Assembly (NCBI GenBank): GCA_017881585.1
Contig: JADGQS010000002.1
Coordinates: 1-63,469 of the forward strand
Length of the DNA stretch: 63,469 bases
Origin: Gemmatimonadaceae bacterium
Lineage (GTDB): Bacteria; Gemmatimonadota; Gemmatimonadetes; Gemmatimonadales; Gemmatimonadaceae
Reading direction: 5' to 3'
The notes under the pieces were generated by a model. It saw nothing but the letters and a program-made list of their open reading frames with translations. It made no database searches and was not told the DNA's origin. A program made the translations under genes and the position numbers. Shown here in pieces: positions 18,917 through 28,963 of this stretch (within the stretch, counting starts at the first letter, position 1; each line of letters begins with the position of its first letter).

Positions 18917-20134
18917 ATGACCACCCCCGAGCAGGTCACCTACTTCCGGAAAGGGTTCGGCCTCAAGACGGAGGTCCAGGAAATCCTGTCCACCGACTAC
19001 ACGGGCCACCTCGTCGACCTGCTCCGCGCTCGGGAGTTCACGCTCTCGGCCGGCGGCGTGACCGTACGGCTCGCGAAGGAGTTCGGCTTCTGCTACGGCG
19101 TGGAGCGCGCGGTGGAGTACGCGTACCAGACCCGGGCGAAGTTTCCCGACCGGCGCATCTTCCTGGCCGGCGAGATCATCCATAATCCGCACGTGAACAC
19201 GAAGCTCCGCGAGATGGGAATCGTCTTCCTCCAGCCGGGCGAGACGGGCTTCGACTACTCCGGCGTGAACCCCGAGGACGTCGTGATCCTCCCCGCGTTC
19301 GGCGTGACGATCGGCGACTTCGAGACGCTGCGCGGCCTCGGCTGCGTGATGGTCGACACGACGTGCGGGTCCGTGCTCAACGTGTGGAAGCGCGTCGAGA
19401 GCTACGCGCGCGACGGGTTCACGTCGCTCATCCACGGCAAGTACTACCACGAGGAGACGCGCGCCACGGCGTCGCAGGTCGCGAAGTACGCGGGCGGCAC
19501 GTACCTCGTGGTGCGCAACATGGAGCAGGGGCGCGACGTCTGCGACTACATCGAGGGGGGGGGGCTCCCCCGTGACACGTTCCTCGAGAAGTACCGCGCG
19601 CAGGCGAGTCCGCACTTCGACCCCGACCGGCACCTCGCGCGGATCGGCGTCGCCAACCAGACCACGATGCTCGCGCGCGAGTCGCTCGCGATCGGCGATG
19701 CCGCCGGGCTGGCGATGGCGAGGGCCAGGGGCGATGCCTATCGCGCCGAGAATTTTCGCACCTTCGACACCATCTGCAGCGCCACCCAGGACCGTCAGGA
19801 CGCGGTGAACGACCTGCTGCGCGAGCCGCTCGACGTGATGCTCGTGATCGGCGGATACAACTCGAGCAATACGATCTCCCTCGCGGCGCTGTGCGACGAA
19901 CGCGTGCCGACGTTCCACGTGTCCGACGCGAGTTGCATCGACGTCGAAGCCGGCTCGGTGCGCCACGTGCGGCCGGGCAGTTCGGAGGAAATCGAGACGG
20001 CGGGCTGGCTTCGCACCGGCGGCGGGTTGCGCGTGGGGATCACGGCCGGCGCGAGTACACCCAATAACAAGATCGGCGAGGCGGTGGCGCGCATCTTCGC
20101 CACACGCGGCGTGGATCCCGCGAGCATCACCTGA
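18917..20134 (+). CDS. ispH: 4-hydroxy-3-methylbut-2-enyl diphosphate reductase
   Basis: EFGFCYGVERAVEYAY, GEIIHNPHVN, DTTCGSVLNVWKR, HGKYYHEET, GITAGASTPNNKI. Confidence 0.95.
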   Translation: MTTPEQVTYFRKGFGLKTEVQEILSTDYTGHLVDLLRAREFTLSAGGVTVRLAKEFGFCYGVERAVEYAYQTRAKFPDRRIFLAGEIIHNPHVNTKLREMGIVFLQPGETGFDYSGVNPEDVVILPAFGVTIGDFETLRGLGCVMVDTTCGSVLNVWKRVESYARDGFTSLIHGKYYHEETRATASQVAKYAGGTYLVVRNMEQGRDVCDYIEGGGLPRDTFLEKYRAQASPHFDPDRHLARIGVANQTTMLARESLAIGDAAGLAMARARGDAYRAENFRTFDTICSATQDRQDAVNDLLREPLDVMLVIGGYNSSNTISLAALCDERVPTFHVSDASCIDVEAGSVRHVRPGSSEEIETAGWLRTGGGLRVGITAGASTPNNKIGEAVARIFATRGVDPASIT

Positions 20135-21165
20135 GCGACTCGCCCGGCTTCGCCAGGCTGCAGGGCGGCGATGCGAGTGCCGTGCTCGTGCCGGCGCTCG
20201 GCGGGAAGGTGCGCGAGATGATGCTCGGCGGACGCCAGTGGCTCTGGCACAACCCCGACGTGCCGTTCGCACTGCCTCGCGAGGGCGCGCGCTACGCCGA
20301 GTCCGAAGCGGCCGGCGGATTCGACGAGTGCTTCCCCACCGTGGGATCTTGCCGCCTGCCGTCGTGGGTGGAGGGCGCGCGCCGCGTGAAGCTCCCCGAT
20401 CACGGCGAGCTCTGGGCGCAGCCGCCGGAGATCGCGATCGTCACGGACCAGGAGGGGCATTCCGCGACGTGCACGTGGAGCGGCGGCGCCCTGCCGTACC
20501 TGTTCACGCGCCGCATCACCGTGCATCCCGAGGGGTGGGTCGCCTTCGCCTACTCGGTGACGAACACCGGCGAGCACCGGATCCCGTTTCTCTGGTCGTC
20601 GCATCCGATCTTTCCGCTCACGCCGGGGACGCGGCTGTTCCTTCCCGAGGGCGCACGAACGAAGTTGTGGTCGCAGCGCGGCGTGGACTTCGGCAAGCCG
20701 GGATCCGAGCACCAGTGGCCCCGGCTGAGCGCCAGAGGGATGCCCATCGATCTCTCGCGGCCCTTCAGCGCGCTCGGCGGCGACTACGCGTGCAAGCTGT
20801 TCGTGCAGCTGCCGCGGCGGGAGGTGCTGGTCGCGGTGGAAGAAGGGGACTCACGTCTCGAGATGCTGCTGCACGGACGCGAGATTCCGACCGTTGGTGT
20901 CTCGATCAACCGACGGACCGCGGCTGCTGCGAGTTCGCGGCGCGGGCTCTGGCCGTTCGGCAGGAGGACGCGACCGACGTGCACGGTGTCGATCGAGCCG
21001 TGCCTCGGCGCTCCGGAACGCTTGAGCGATGCGCTTGGGAAATGGGACGATGCGCATTGGCTGGAACCCGGCGGGACGGCGCGATGGGGGATGACGTGGA
21101 GGGGGACGAGGCCGGTGGCAGATGGCGGAGGGCAGTTGAACCGCAGCTCGGGAGACCTATCGTGA
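20131..21165 (+). CDS. aldose-1-epimerase-like protein (start uncertain)
   Basis: DASAVLVPALGGKVREM, FDECFPTVGSCRLP, HGELWAQ; frame open to the upstream stop. Confidence 0.7.
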   Translation: MSDSPGFARLQGGDASAVLVPALGGKVREMMLGGRQWLWHNPDVPFALPREGARYAESEAAGGFDECFPTVGSCRLPSWVEGARRVKLPDHGELWAQPPEIAIVTDQEGHSATCTWSGGALPYLFTRRITVHPEGWVAFAYSVTNTGEHRIPFLWSSHPIFPLTPGTRLFLPEGARTKLWSQRGVDFGKPGSEHQWPRLSARGMPIDLSRPFSALGGDYACKLFVQLPRREVLVAVEEGDSRLEMLLHGREIPTVGVSINRRTAAAASSRRGLWPFGRRTRPTCTVSIEPCLGAPERLSDALGKWDDAHWLEPGGTARWGMTWRGTRPVADGGGQLNRSSGDLS

Positions 21166-23237
21166 AGACCAACGGACTGTTCAAGGCATTCATCGCCGCG
21201 ATCTGCTGCGCCGTGCCGCTCATGGCGCAGCAGAAGCGCGTGATGACGTTCGAGGATTTTTCCGCGGTGCGTGCGGTGTCGGATCCCCAGATCTCGCCGG
21301 ACGGAGCGCTCGTGCTGTATGCCGTCCGCACGACCGACATCGCGGCAAACAAGCGGACCACGCGCACGTATGTCATGCCCGCGGGGGGAGGAACGCCGCG
21401 CGCGTTTCCCGACGATAAAACGACGGCCTCCGAGGCGCGCTGGTCGCCCGACGGGTCGAAAGTCGCGTTCACGGCCGGCGGCCAGCTCTGGATTGCCGAT
21501 GCGAGCGGCGCCAGCGCGCGGGCGCTCACCAGGCTTTCCGGTGGAGCGGGCGGGCCGGTCTGGTCACCGGCCGGCGATCGCATCGCGTTCGTCTCCGGTG
21601 TGTACCCGTCGTGCGCCGCCGACGCGTGCAACGCCTCGAAGCAGAAGGCGGCTGCCGACGGCAAGGTGAAGGCGCACATCGCCGATGAACTGATGTACCG
21701 GCACTGGAACGCCTGGGACGACGCGACGCGCTCGCACCTGTTCGTCGTCAAGCCGGACGGCGGCGAGCTGCACGACCTGATTCCCGGCGCGACGTACGAT
21801 GTGCCGCCGGGTCCGTTCGGCGGGAGCGAGGGATACGCGTTCGCTCCGGATGGCCGGGAGATCGCGTACACCGCGAAGAATCAGGGACGCGCGGACGCGT
21901 GGACGACGGACGTGAATGTGTACGTCGTGCCCGCGACGGGCGGCGCGTCGAGCGTCATTACCGCCTCGAACAAGGGCGCCGACCAGAATCCGGTGTACAC
22001 GCCCGACGGCAAGTGGATCCTGTACGCGTCGCAGAAGCGCGCGGGGTTCGAATCGGATCGCTGGCGGCTCATGGCGTACGACCGGAATGCGCACAGGTCG
22101 CACGAACTTCTCCCCGCGTGGGACCGCAATGCGGGGTCGTACGTGCCGACTTCGGACTCGCGCACGATCATCGTCGGCGCCGACGAGCACGGACGGAACA
22201 AGCTGCTGCGCGTGATGATGGACGCCGCCGGCACGGCGGGCAGGCCGGCCGTGGTCGCCGGCGAGCACAACAACACGGCGCAGTCGATCGCGCGCGACGG
22301 AAGGACCATCGTGTGGGTTCGCGACGCCACGGAGCGCCCGTCCGAAGTGTGGATTGGCGCGCTCGGCGCCCGCGCCATCGACAATGCGCATGCGCTCACG
22401 CACGAGACCGATGCGCTCGTCGCGCAGCTCGCGCTCAACCCGGCCGAGGATTTCTGGTTTACCGGCGCGAACGGCGACAGCGTGCAGGGCTTCGTGGTGA
22501 AGCCGGCGCAGTTCCAGGCGGGGAAGAAGTATCCCGTTCTCCTGCTGATTCACGGAGGGCCGCAGGGCGCGTGGGACGACTCGTGGGGATCGCGATGGGC
22601 GCCGCAGCTGTTCGCGGCGGGCGGCTACGGCCTCGTGTTCATCAATCCGCACGGCTCCACGGGATACGGGCAGAAGTTCGTGGATGCCGTCTCGAAGGAC
22701 TGGGGCGGAAAGCCGTACCAGGATCTCATGACGGGACTGGATGCGGCGCTCGCGACGCATCCGTGGATGGATTCCACGCGCATGGCGGCGGCGGGCGGAT
22801 CGTACGGCGGCTACATGGCGAACTGGATCGAGGGGCACTCGAATCGATTCAAGGCGATCGTGTCGCACGCCGGCGTCTACAACCTCGAGGCGATGGCGGG
22901 AGCGACCGAGGAGCAGTGGTTCACCGACTGGGAGCTCGCCGGCCAGTATTCCAACCCGACGGCGATGGCGGAGCAGTATCGCAAGTATTCGCCGCACCTG
23001 TTCGCCAAGAATTTCAAGACACCGATGCTCGTGATTGCCGGCGAGCTCGACTATCGCATTCCATATTCGGAATCGCTGTCGCTGTTCACGGCGCTCCAGC
23101 GGCAGAACGTGCCGAGCCGTCTGCTGGTCTTTCCCGATGAGGGGCACTGGATACTCAAGCCGCAGAACTCGCAGCTCTGGTGGGCCGAGATGCACAAATG
23201 GCTCGGCGAACATCTCGACACGAAGGCGCGGATGTGA
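21162..23237 (+). CDS. S9 family peptidase (prolyl oligopeptidase/DPP-like), exported
   Basis: Signal FKAFIAAICCAVPLMAQ; LLIHGGPQGAWDDSW, GGSYGGYMANW, DEGHWILKPQNS. Confidence 0.92.
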   Translation: MKTNGLFKAFIAAICCAVPLMAQQKRVMTFEDFSAVRAVSDPQISPDGALVLYAVRTTDIAANKRTTRTYVMPAGGGTPRAFPDDKTTASEARWSPDGSKVAFTAGGQLWIADASGASARALTRLSGGAGGPVWSPAGDRIAFVSGVYPSCAADACNASKQKAAADGKVKAHIADELMYRHWNAWDDATRSHLFVVKPDGGELHDLIPGATYDVPPGPFGGSEGYAFAPDGREIAYTAKNQGRADAWTTDVNVYVVPATGGASSVITASNKGADQNPVYTPDGKWILYASQKRAGFESDRWRLMAYDRNAHRSHELLPAWDRNAGSYVPTSDSRTIIVGADEHGRNKLLRVMMDAAGTAGRPAVVAGEHNNTAQSIARDGRTIVWVRDATERPSEVWIGALGARAIDNAHALTHETDALVAQLALNPAEDFWFTGANGDSVQGFVVKPAQFQAGKKYPVLLLIHGGPQGAWDDSWGSRWAPQLFAAGGYGLVFINPHGSTGYGQKFVDAVSKDWGGKPYQDLMTGLDAALATHPWMDSTRMAAAGGSYGGYMANWIEGHSNRFKAIVSHAGVYNLEAMAGATEEQWFTDWELAGQYSNPTAMAEQYRKYSPHLFAKNFKTPMLVIAGELDYRIPYSESLSLFTALQRQNVPSRLLVFPDEGHWILKPQNSQLWWAEMHKWLGEHLDTKARM

Positions 23238-23242
23238 GTGGG

Positions 23243-24148
23243 ATGACGGAAGACGCACGGCGGCGGCTGCTCGAGGGGCTCGTCGACTACGCCGGGCTGT
23301 TTCCACCGGCGGCGCTGTCGATGGCGGACGCCGTGGCGCGGTACGACGAGTATCGGCGGGGTACGCATGCGTGGGCGCTTGGAAAGTTTGTGGTGCCTGT
23401 CGCGCGTCTTGCGGAGTTCGAGAGTGCCGCGCAGCCGCTGCTCGGCGGCGGTGAGGCCTGGCCGCTCGCGTTGATCGCCGGCGCTGATTTCGGCGCGGAC
23501 ATCCGCGCGATCGGAGAGTTCGTCCGGCGCGTCGCGCCGAAGGCAGTCGTCGGTGCGATCGAAGTGAAGGGATCGACGCGGGATGCGATCGGGATGATTG
23601 CGACGAACGCGGCGCTGCTGCGGGCGCACGTGCCTGACGCGTTCGACCTCTACGTCGAGGTGCCGATCGCAAGTGATCCATCCGTCCTGCTCGAGGCCAT
23701 CGCGTCGCACGGCCTGTGCGCAAAGGTGCGCACGGGCGGCGTGGAAGCGGGCGCATTTCCGACGGCTGACCAGCTCACCCGCTTTCTCGGCGCCTGCTCG
23801 TCGCACGGCGTGACCTTCAAGGCCACCGCCGGACTGCATCATGCGATGCGCGGCACGTATCCGCTCACGTACGACTCCGCGAGCGAGCGCGGCACGATGT
23901 TCGGCTTCCTCAACGTGTTTCTCGCCGCAGTGTTCACGAGCGACGGCCTCGGCCCGGCGGACACGCGTGCGCTCCTGGAAGAGCGCGATGCGAGCAGCTT
24001 CGCATTCAGCTCCTCCGGCGTGGCGTGGCGCGGCCGCGCCGTCACGGCGGCGTCGATTCGCAGCGCCCGCGCCCGCACGGCGACCTCGTTCGGCTCCTGC
24101 TCGTTCGTGGAGCCCGTCGCGGACCTCTCGTCACTCGGACTCCTGTGA
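23243..24148 (+). CDS. conserved protein of unknown function
   Basis: LLEGLVDYAGLFPPAALSMADAVARYDEYRRGTHAWALGKFVVPVARL; GTG overlap with next gene. Confidence 0.75.
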   Translation: MTEDARRRLLEGLVDYAGLFPPAALSMADAVARYDEYRRGTHAWALGKFVVPVARLAEFESAAQPLLGGGEAWPLALIAGADFGADIRAIGEFVRRVAPKAVVGAIEVKGSTRDAIGMIATNAALLRAHVPDAFDLYVEVPIASDPSVLLEAIASHGLCAKVRTGGVEAGAFPTADQLTRFLGACSSHGVTFKATAGLHHAMRGTYPLTYDSASERGTMFGFLNVFLAAVFTSDGLGPADTRALLEERDASSFAFSSSGVAWRGRAVTAASIRSARARTATSFGSCSFVEPVADLSSLGLL

Positions 24149-25491
24149 ACCCAACGTCGAAGCTGGACGAGTCGCACGATCCCGCGCTTCGCTCGTGGAT
24201 CGGGAGCGCGAACGATTCCGCGGCGGACTTCCCGATCCAGAATCTTCCGTTCGGCGTGTTTCGCCACGACTTCGAGGAGCGGCCGCGCGTCGGCATCGCG
24301 ATCGGCGACCAGGTGCTCGATTGCCTGGCCGCGGCGCGCGCCGGCTGTTTCGCGGCGCTCGGACCGCTGGTCGACGACGCGCTGCAGTCGTGGTCGCTGA
24401 ACGCGCTGCTCGCGCTCGGCCGCGGCGATGCGCGCGCCGTGCGGCTCGCGGCGAGCCGCCTGCTCCGCCGCGGCACGCCCGAGGGACGGCGGGCGCAGAC
24501 CCTGCGTGAGACCATCATCGTGGGCATGGATCACCTCTCGATGCTGGTGCCGGCGGAGATCGGCGACTACACGGACTTCTACGCGTCCCTGTATCACGCG
24601 ACGAATGTGGGCGCGATGTTCCGGCCCGACGCGCCGTTGCTTCCCAACTACAAGTACGTCCCGATCGGCTATCACGGCCGCGCGTCGTCGATCGTCGCGA
24701 ACGGCACACCGGTGCGCCGGCCTCGCGGCCAGACGCGGCCCGATGCGAACGCGCCGCCCGTGTACGGACCGGCGAAGAGCCTCGATTACGAGCTCGAAGT
24801 CGGTGCGTTCGTCTGCGGAGAGAATGCGATCGGCGAGACCGTCCCGATCGCGCGCGCCGAGGAGCGCATCTTCGGCCTGTGCCTGCTGAACGACTGGTCC
24901 GCCCGCGACATGCAGAGCTGGGAGTACCAGCCGCTCGGTCCGTTTCTCGCGAAGAGCTTCGCCACGACGGTCGGCCCCTGGGTCGTGACGCTCGACGCAC
25001 TGGAGCCGTTCCGCACCGCGGCATTCGCACGGCCGATGGGAGATCCGGCGCCGCTTCCGTACCTGAACGACCCGGGTGATCAGTTGCGCGGCGGATTCGG
25101 CATCACGCTCGAGGTGTGGCTGCGCTCCGAGACGATGCGCGCGGCGGAGATTCCCGCCGTTCGCCTGTCCCGGGGGTCGTTCGGGTCGATGTACTGGACA
25201 GTCACCCAACTCCTCACGCACCATTCGAGCAACGGCTGCAATTTGCGGCCGGGCGACTTGCTCGGCAGCGGCACCGTGTCGGGGCCGGAGAAGGGTTCGC
25301 GCGGCTGCCTGCTCGAGCTCGCTTCGCGCGGCGCGGAGCCGGTGCAACTGCCCTCGGGCGAGCAGCGGTCGTTCCTCGCCGACGGCGACGAGGTAATCTT
25401 CCGGGGCTGGTGCGAACGCGACGGCGTCACGCGAATCGGGTTCGGCGAGTGTCGCGGCGAAGTTCGGGCGGCTTCCCCAGGAGTGGAGTGA
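24145..25491 (+). CDS. fahA: fumarylacetoacetase
   Basis: DYTDFYASLYHATNVGAMFRP, PIGYHGRASSIV, WSARDMQSWEYQPLGPFLAKSF. Confidence 0.93.
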   Translation: MNPTSKLDESHDPALRSWIGSANDSAADFPIQNLPFGVFRHDFEERPRVGIAIGDQVLDCLAAARAGCFAALGPLVDDALQSWSLNALLALGRGDARAVRLAASRLLRRGTPEGRRAQTLRETIIVGMDHLSMLVPAEIGDYTDFYASLYHATNVGAMFRPDAPLLPNYKYVPIGYHGRASSIVANGTPVRRPRGQTRPDANAPPVYGPAKSLDYELEVGAFVCGENAIGETVPIARAEERIFGLCLLNDWSARDMQSWEYQPLGPFLAKSFATTVGPWVVTLDALEPFRTAAFARPMGDPAPLPYLNDPGDQLRGGFGITLEVWLRSETMRAAEIPAVRLSRGSFGSMYWTVTQLLTHHSSNGCNLRPGDLLGSGTVSGPEKGSRGCLLELASRGAEPVQLPSGEQRSFLADGDEVIFRGWCERDGVTRIGFGECRGEVRAASPGVE

Positions 25492-25496
25492 GCGCA

Positions 25497-26078
25497 ATGG
25501 ATGCGATTTGGCACGACATGATGGTCTCGGGAATTCCGCTCGCGGAGAAAGTGATCCGCACCGTCGCGGTCTACGGATTTCTCATCGCCGGACTGCGGCT
25601 CTTCGGCAAGCGCGAGCTGGGACAGCTGAACCCGCTCGACTTCATCGTGCTGCTCCTGCTCTCCAATACGGTGCAGAACGCCATCATCGGCAACGACAAC
25701 TCGCTCGCGGGCGGCCTGATCGGCGCGGGCGTGCTGTTCGTGATCAACGACGTGCTCGTGCGATATTCGTATCGATATCCGAAACTGCGCCGATTGATAG
25801 AGGGGCGCGCCGAGGATCTCATCAAGGACGGCCACGTGATCGCGGCCGCACTCGGCCACAACCTGATCACTCGCGAGGAACTCCAGACCGCGGCGCGCAA
25901 GCAGGGGATCGAACATTTCAGCGATGTTTCACGCGCGCGGCTCGAGGTGAGCGGCGCCGTGAGTTTCGTGGTCAAGGATCCGACCGAGCTCCAGCGCTTC
26001 CACGCGGACCTGGTCGCGCGGCTCGAATCGATCGAGCGGCGGCTCCCGACGGCGGCGCCTTCGGGCGGAGCGGTCTGA
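25497..26078 (+). CDS. DUF421-family membrane protein
   Basis: RLFGKRELGQLNPLDFIVLLLLSNTVQNAIIGND. Confidence 0.9.
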   Translation: MDAIWHDMMVSGIPLAEKVIRTVAVYGFLIAGLRLFGKRELGQLNPLDFIVLLLLSNTVQNAIIGNDNSLAGGLIGAGVLFVINDVLVRYSYRYPKLRRLIEGRAEDLIKDGHVIAAALGHNLITREELQTAARKQGIEHFSDVSRARLEVSGAVSFVVKDPTELQRFHADLVARLESIERRLPTAAPSGGAV

Positions 26079-26112
26079 CGATACCGGCGGTGACCCCCAC
26101 GATTGGAGATCG

Positions 26113-27021
26113 ATGATGCGGAAACGCGATGTGGTGATGGCGGCGGTACTCGCCCTCGTGACGCTCGGCTCGGCTGCCAAGGCCCAGGCGGGCACCGACG
26201 TCTGGATCGTCTCGATGAAGCAGACCGGGATCGCCGTGAGCTTCGGCGATCCACGGAACGCCACCGACCGGCCGGGCTACGACAACCAGCCGTCGTTCAC
26301 CGCGAAGGGCGATGCCGTGCTCTACACATCGACCGACGCGAGCGGGAAGACCGACAGCTGGCGCTTCACGCTCCCCGACGGCAAGCCCACGCGGCTCACG
26401 AACCTGCCGATGAGCCTGTATTCGCCAACGGTCACGCCCGATGGCAAGTCTTTTTCGTTCATTCGAGTGGAGCCCGACTCGACGCAGGGGCTCTGGAAGC
26501 TTCCGCTCGACGGCCAGGGCGCGGCGTCGAAGGTGTTTCAGAACCTCCGGGTCGGTTACCACGTCTGGGTCGGCGACCACACGGCGGTCGTGTACGTGCT
26601 TCCCCCGCGCGATGCCAAGCGCGGGACACCGAGCACGCTGCAGATCGCAGACGATCGCACGGGCAGGGCGGACACCGTCGCGACGAACGTGGGCCGCGCG
26701 CTCGCCAAGGTGCCCGGGCGCGACGCGATCACGTTCCAGCAACTGGTGAAGGACAGCCTTCCGTGGATCACCGACCTTGACCTGAAGACGAGACAGGCGC
26801 GGCCGATGGTGCAGGCGCCGAAGGGCGCCGACTATCACACGTGGGCGCCGAACGGCGCATTGCTCACTGCGGTCGGCTCGCGCCTCTTTCGCTATACCGA
26901 CGACGGGTGGGCACCCGTCGCCGACTTCGCGAAGTTCGGTGTGAAGAACATCTCGCGCATCGCGGTGAGTCCAAAGGGCAACTGGCTGGCGTTCGTCGCG
27001 GAGGACAAAACGTCGCCGTGA
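26113..27021 (+). CDS. TolB/WD40-like beta-propeller protein
   Basis: Repeated YSPTVTPDGKSFSFIR / NISRIAVSPKGNWLAFV blades and signal peptide. Confidence 0.7.
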   Translation: MMRKRDVVMAAVLALVTLGSAAKAQAGTDVWIVSMKQTGIAVSFGDPRNATDRPGYDNQPSFTAKGDAVLYTSTDASGKTDSWRFTLPDGKPTRLTNLPMSLYSPTVTPDGKSFSFIRVEPDSTQGLWKLPLDGQGAASKVFQNLRVGYHVWVGDHTAVVYVLPPRDAKRGTPSTLQIADDRTGRADTVATNVGRALAKVPGRDAITFQQLVKDSLPWITDLDLKTRQARPMVQAPKGADYHTWAPNGALLTAVGSRLFRYTDDGWAPVADFAKFGVKNISRIAVSPKGNWLAFVAEDKTSP

Positions 27022-27599
27022 ACCGTCCGCTGACGCCGCCCGGAGAGTTTCACAATTACTTCGGGCCGCAGGCCGGTCGGTATCGAGAGTATCGTCCACG
27101 GTATCCCGAGGCGCTCTTTCACTATCTCGCGGTGGCCGGCGGCGGCACGCGCGTCGCGCAGGCGCTCCATTGGTTCGATCTCGATCCGTTCCTTCGAGAG
27201 GCGCGCCGCGTTCTCGTCCCCGGCGGCGTGCTCGCCGCCTGGTGCTATGCGCGCTGCACGGTGGACTCCGCCGTCGACGAAATCGTCGACCTCTTCTACA
27301 CGGTGACGCTCGGTCCCTTCTGGCTCAAGGAGCGGCGGCTGGTGGACGAGGGCTACCGCACCATCGCGCTTCCGCTCGACGAAATGGCGCCCCCGCCGTT
27401 CGAGATGACCGAGCAGTGGTCGCTCTCCGAGTTCGCGAGCTACATCCGCACCTGGTCCGCCGTGAACAGGTTCATCGAGGTCCGCGGCGAGGAGCCCGTG
27501 TTCGCGTTCGAGGAAGCCCTCGCGGAGATGTGGGGCGACCCACGGCAACGCCGTCGCGTGAAGTGGCCGGTCCACTGCCGCATTGGCGAGATCCGCTGA
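27018..27599 (+). pseudogene. class I SAM-dependent methyltransferase with in-frame loss of the SAM-binding segment
   Basis: EFHNYFGPQAGRYREYRPRYPEALFHYLAVAGGGTR joins directly to VAQALHWFDLDPFLREARRVLVPGGVLAAWCY; no GxGxG motif. Confidence 0.65.
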
Positions 27600-27658
27600 G
27601 CGGGCTTGTCGGCGCACGGGGCACAGGGCATCGTTCAAGTTCTCCCACCAGCGGTTCG

Positions 27659-28141
27659 ATGACTCCTGCAAAATCCAGTGCGCCGCGCAGCATGCCTTCC
27701 GGTCCTTCAGTCGTGAAGACGCTGACCGACGCAGCGGACGCCCTCTTTCGCTCCGCGGTCGAGGCGTGCCGCCAGCACGAGCGCGTTGCGCGCTGCACCG
27801 CCCGGGGCTGTTCCGACGACGAGTTGAAGGAGATGGCCGAGCTGTGCGAGTTGGGGCACCGACAGCTCGCGGCGCGCACCGCCGCGTGGGAGAACGCGGC
27901 CGTCGAGGGGCAGGGCAAGACCGACGATGCGTTCTGGCACGCCACGAACGCCCTCTGGCACGCGAGCCGCGAGTTCGCGCGGCGCCACCATTCCTGCGAC
28001 GCCCTCACCACGAAGGTCAGCCGTCGCTCGACCGACACGCTTGGCGCGCTCACGCTCGAGTACGAGCTCGAGGCGTCGGCGCTGCTCGCGCTGAGCCACG
28101 CGGTCGCGGGGTACCGGAGGCAGCGCGGCGATGCGGAATAG
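27659..28141 (+). CDS. hypothetical protein
   Basis: ORF with coherent high-GC codon use; no motif recognised. Confidence 0.6.
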   Translation: MTPAKSSAPRSMPSGPSVVKTLTDAADALFRSAVEACRQHERVARCTARGCSDDELKEMAELCELGHRQLAARTAAWENAAVEGQGKTDDAFWHATNALWHASREFARRHHSCDALTTKVSRRSTDTLGALTLEYELEASALLALSHAVAGYRRQRGDAE

Positions 28142-28258
28142 CGGTCGCGGCTTCCGAAGTTGTATGGGGAATACCTGACACGTGAACTTTTTCTGAAACT
28201 CGGTGTGTCAGGATGACCAGCACCGCGGCTCCGACCGGGGGCCGCACATGGAGTAACA

Positions 28259-28963
28259 ATGTTTCTCACGTTTGCATTCATCAGCGCACTCGCCGTCGCC
28301 CCCTCAGACACGCTTCCCGCCTCCGTGCCCGTCGCCGCTCCGACGCCGGCGCCCGTCGCCGCTCCGACGCCGGCGCCCGTCGCCGCTCCAACGCCGGCGC
28401 CCGTCGCCGCTCCAACGCCGGCGCCCCTGGCCGGTCCGATAGAACAGCCCGTCGGCATCGGCGCGCCCGCCTTCGACGGTGACACCACGCCGCGGCGACG
28501 CCGCAAAGCAGTCGAAGTCTCGGATGCCTATGCGCTCAGGCTGAAGATCCATTACATCGCCAGCTACGCGACCCTCCCGATTTTCGCGGCACAGGCGGTG
28601 GTCGGCCAGCAACTCTATGTCGCCGAGCAAGCCGGGAACCGGCCGTCGCAGGTCATGAGGGGCACGCACGACGTCATCGCGGTCGCGCTCGACGGGCTGT
28701 TCGCCGTGAACACCGTGACCGGTGCGTGGAACTGGTGGGAGACGCGGAAGAGCGAGGAGGGCCGCACGTGGCGCACGCTGCACTCTGCACTGATGCTGAT
28801 CGCGGACGGCGGCTTCGCGTACACCACGTATCTCGGCCAGGGCGCCCGCTACACCCGTGGCTCGAATGCGGGGCGCAACCTTCACAAGAACTGGGCGATC
28901 GGATCCGCGTCGGTGGCGCTGGCGAGTTACGTCATGATGTGGAAACCCTTCCGGCGTGACTGA
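28259..28963 (+). CDS. predicted membrane protein with AAPTPAPV repeats
   Basis: Signal/TM start, four tandem AAPTPAPV units, several hydrophobic segments. Confidence 0.7.
   Translation: MFLTFAFISALAVAPSDTLPASVPVAAPTPAPVAAPTPAPVAAPTPAPVAAPTPAPLAGPIEQPVGIGAPAFDGDTTPRRRRKAVEVSDAYALRLKIHYIASYATLPIFAAQAVVGQQLYVAEQAGNRPSQVMRGTHDVIAVALDGLFAVNTVTGAWNWWETRKSEEGRTWRTLHSALMLIADGGFAYTTYLGQGARYTRGSNAGRNLHKNWAIGSASVALASYVMMWKPFRRD
28328..28423 (+). repeat. 4 x 24-bp coding tandem repeat (cccgtcgccgctccRacgccggcg)
   Basis: Direct reading of sequence; copies 1-2 have ccgacg, copies 3-4 ccaacg. Confidence 0.95.

Noticed and set aside
20238-21161. N-terminal 308 residues of the 999-aa ORF ending at 23237
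   Set aside because: Out-of-frame reading of the aldose-epimerase-like gene; the real peptidase start with signal peptide is GTG 21162.
21564-23756. 730-aa minus-strand ORF
   Set aside because: Antisense to the S9 peptidase; R/H-rich with no family motifs.
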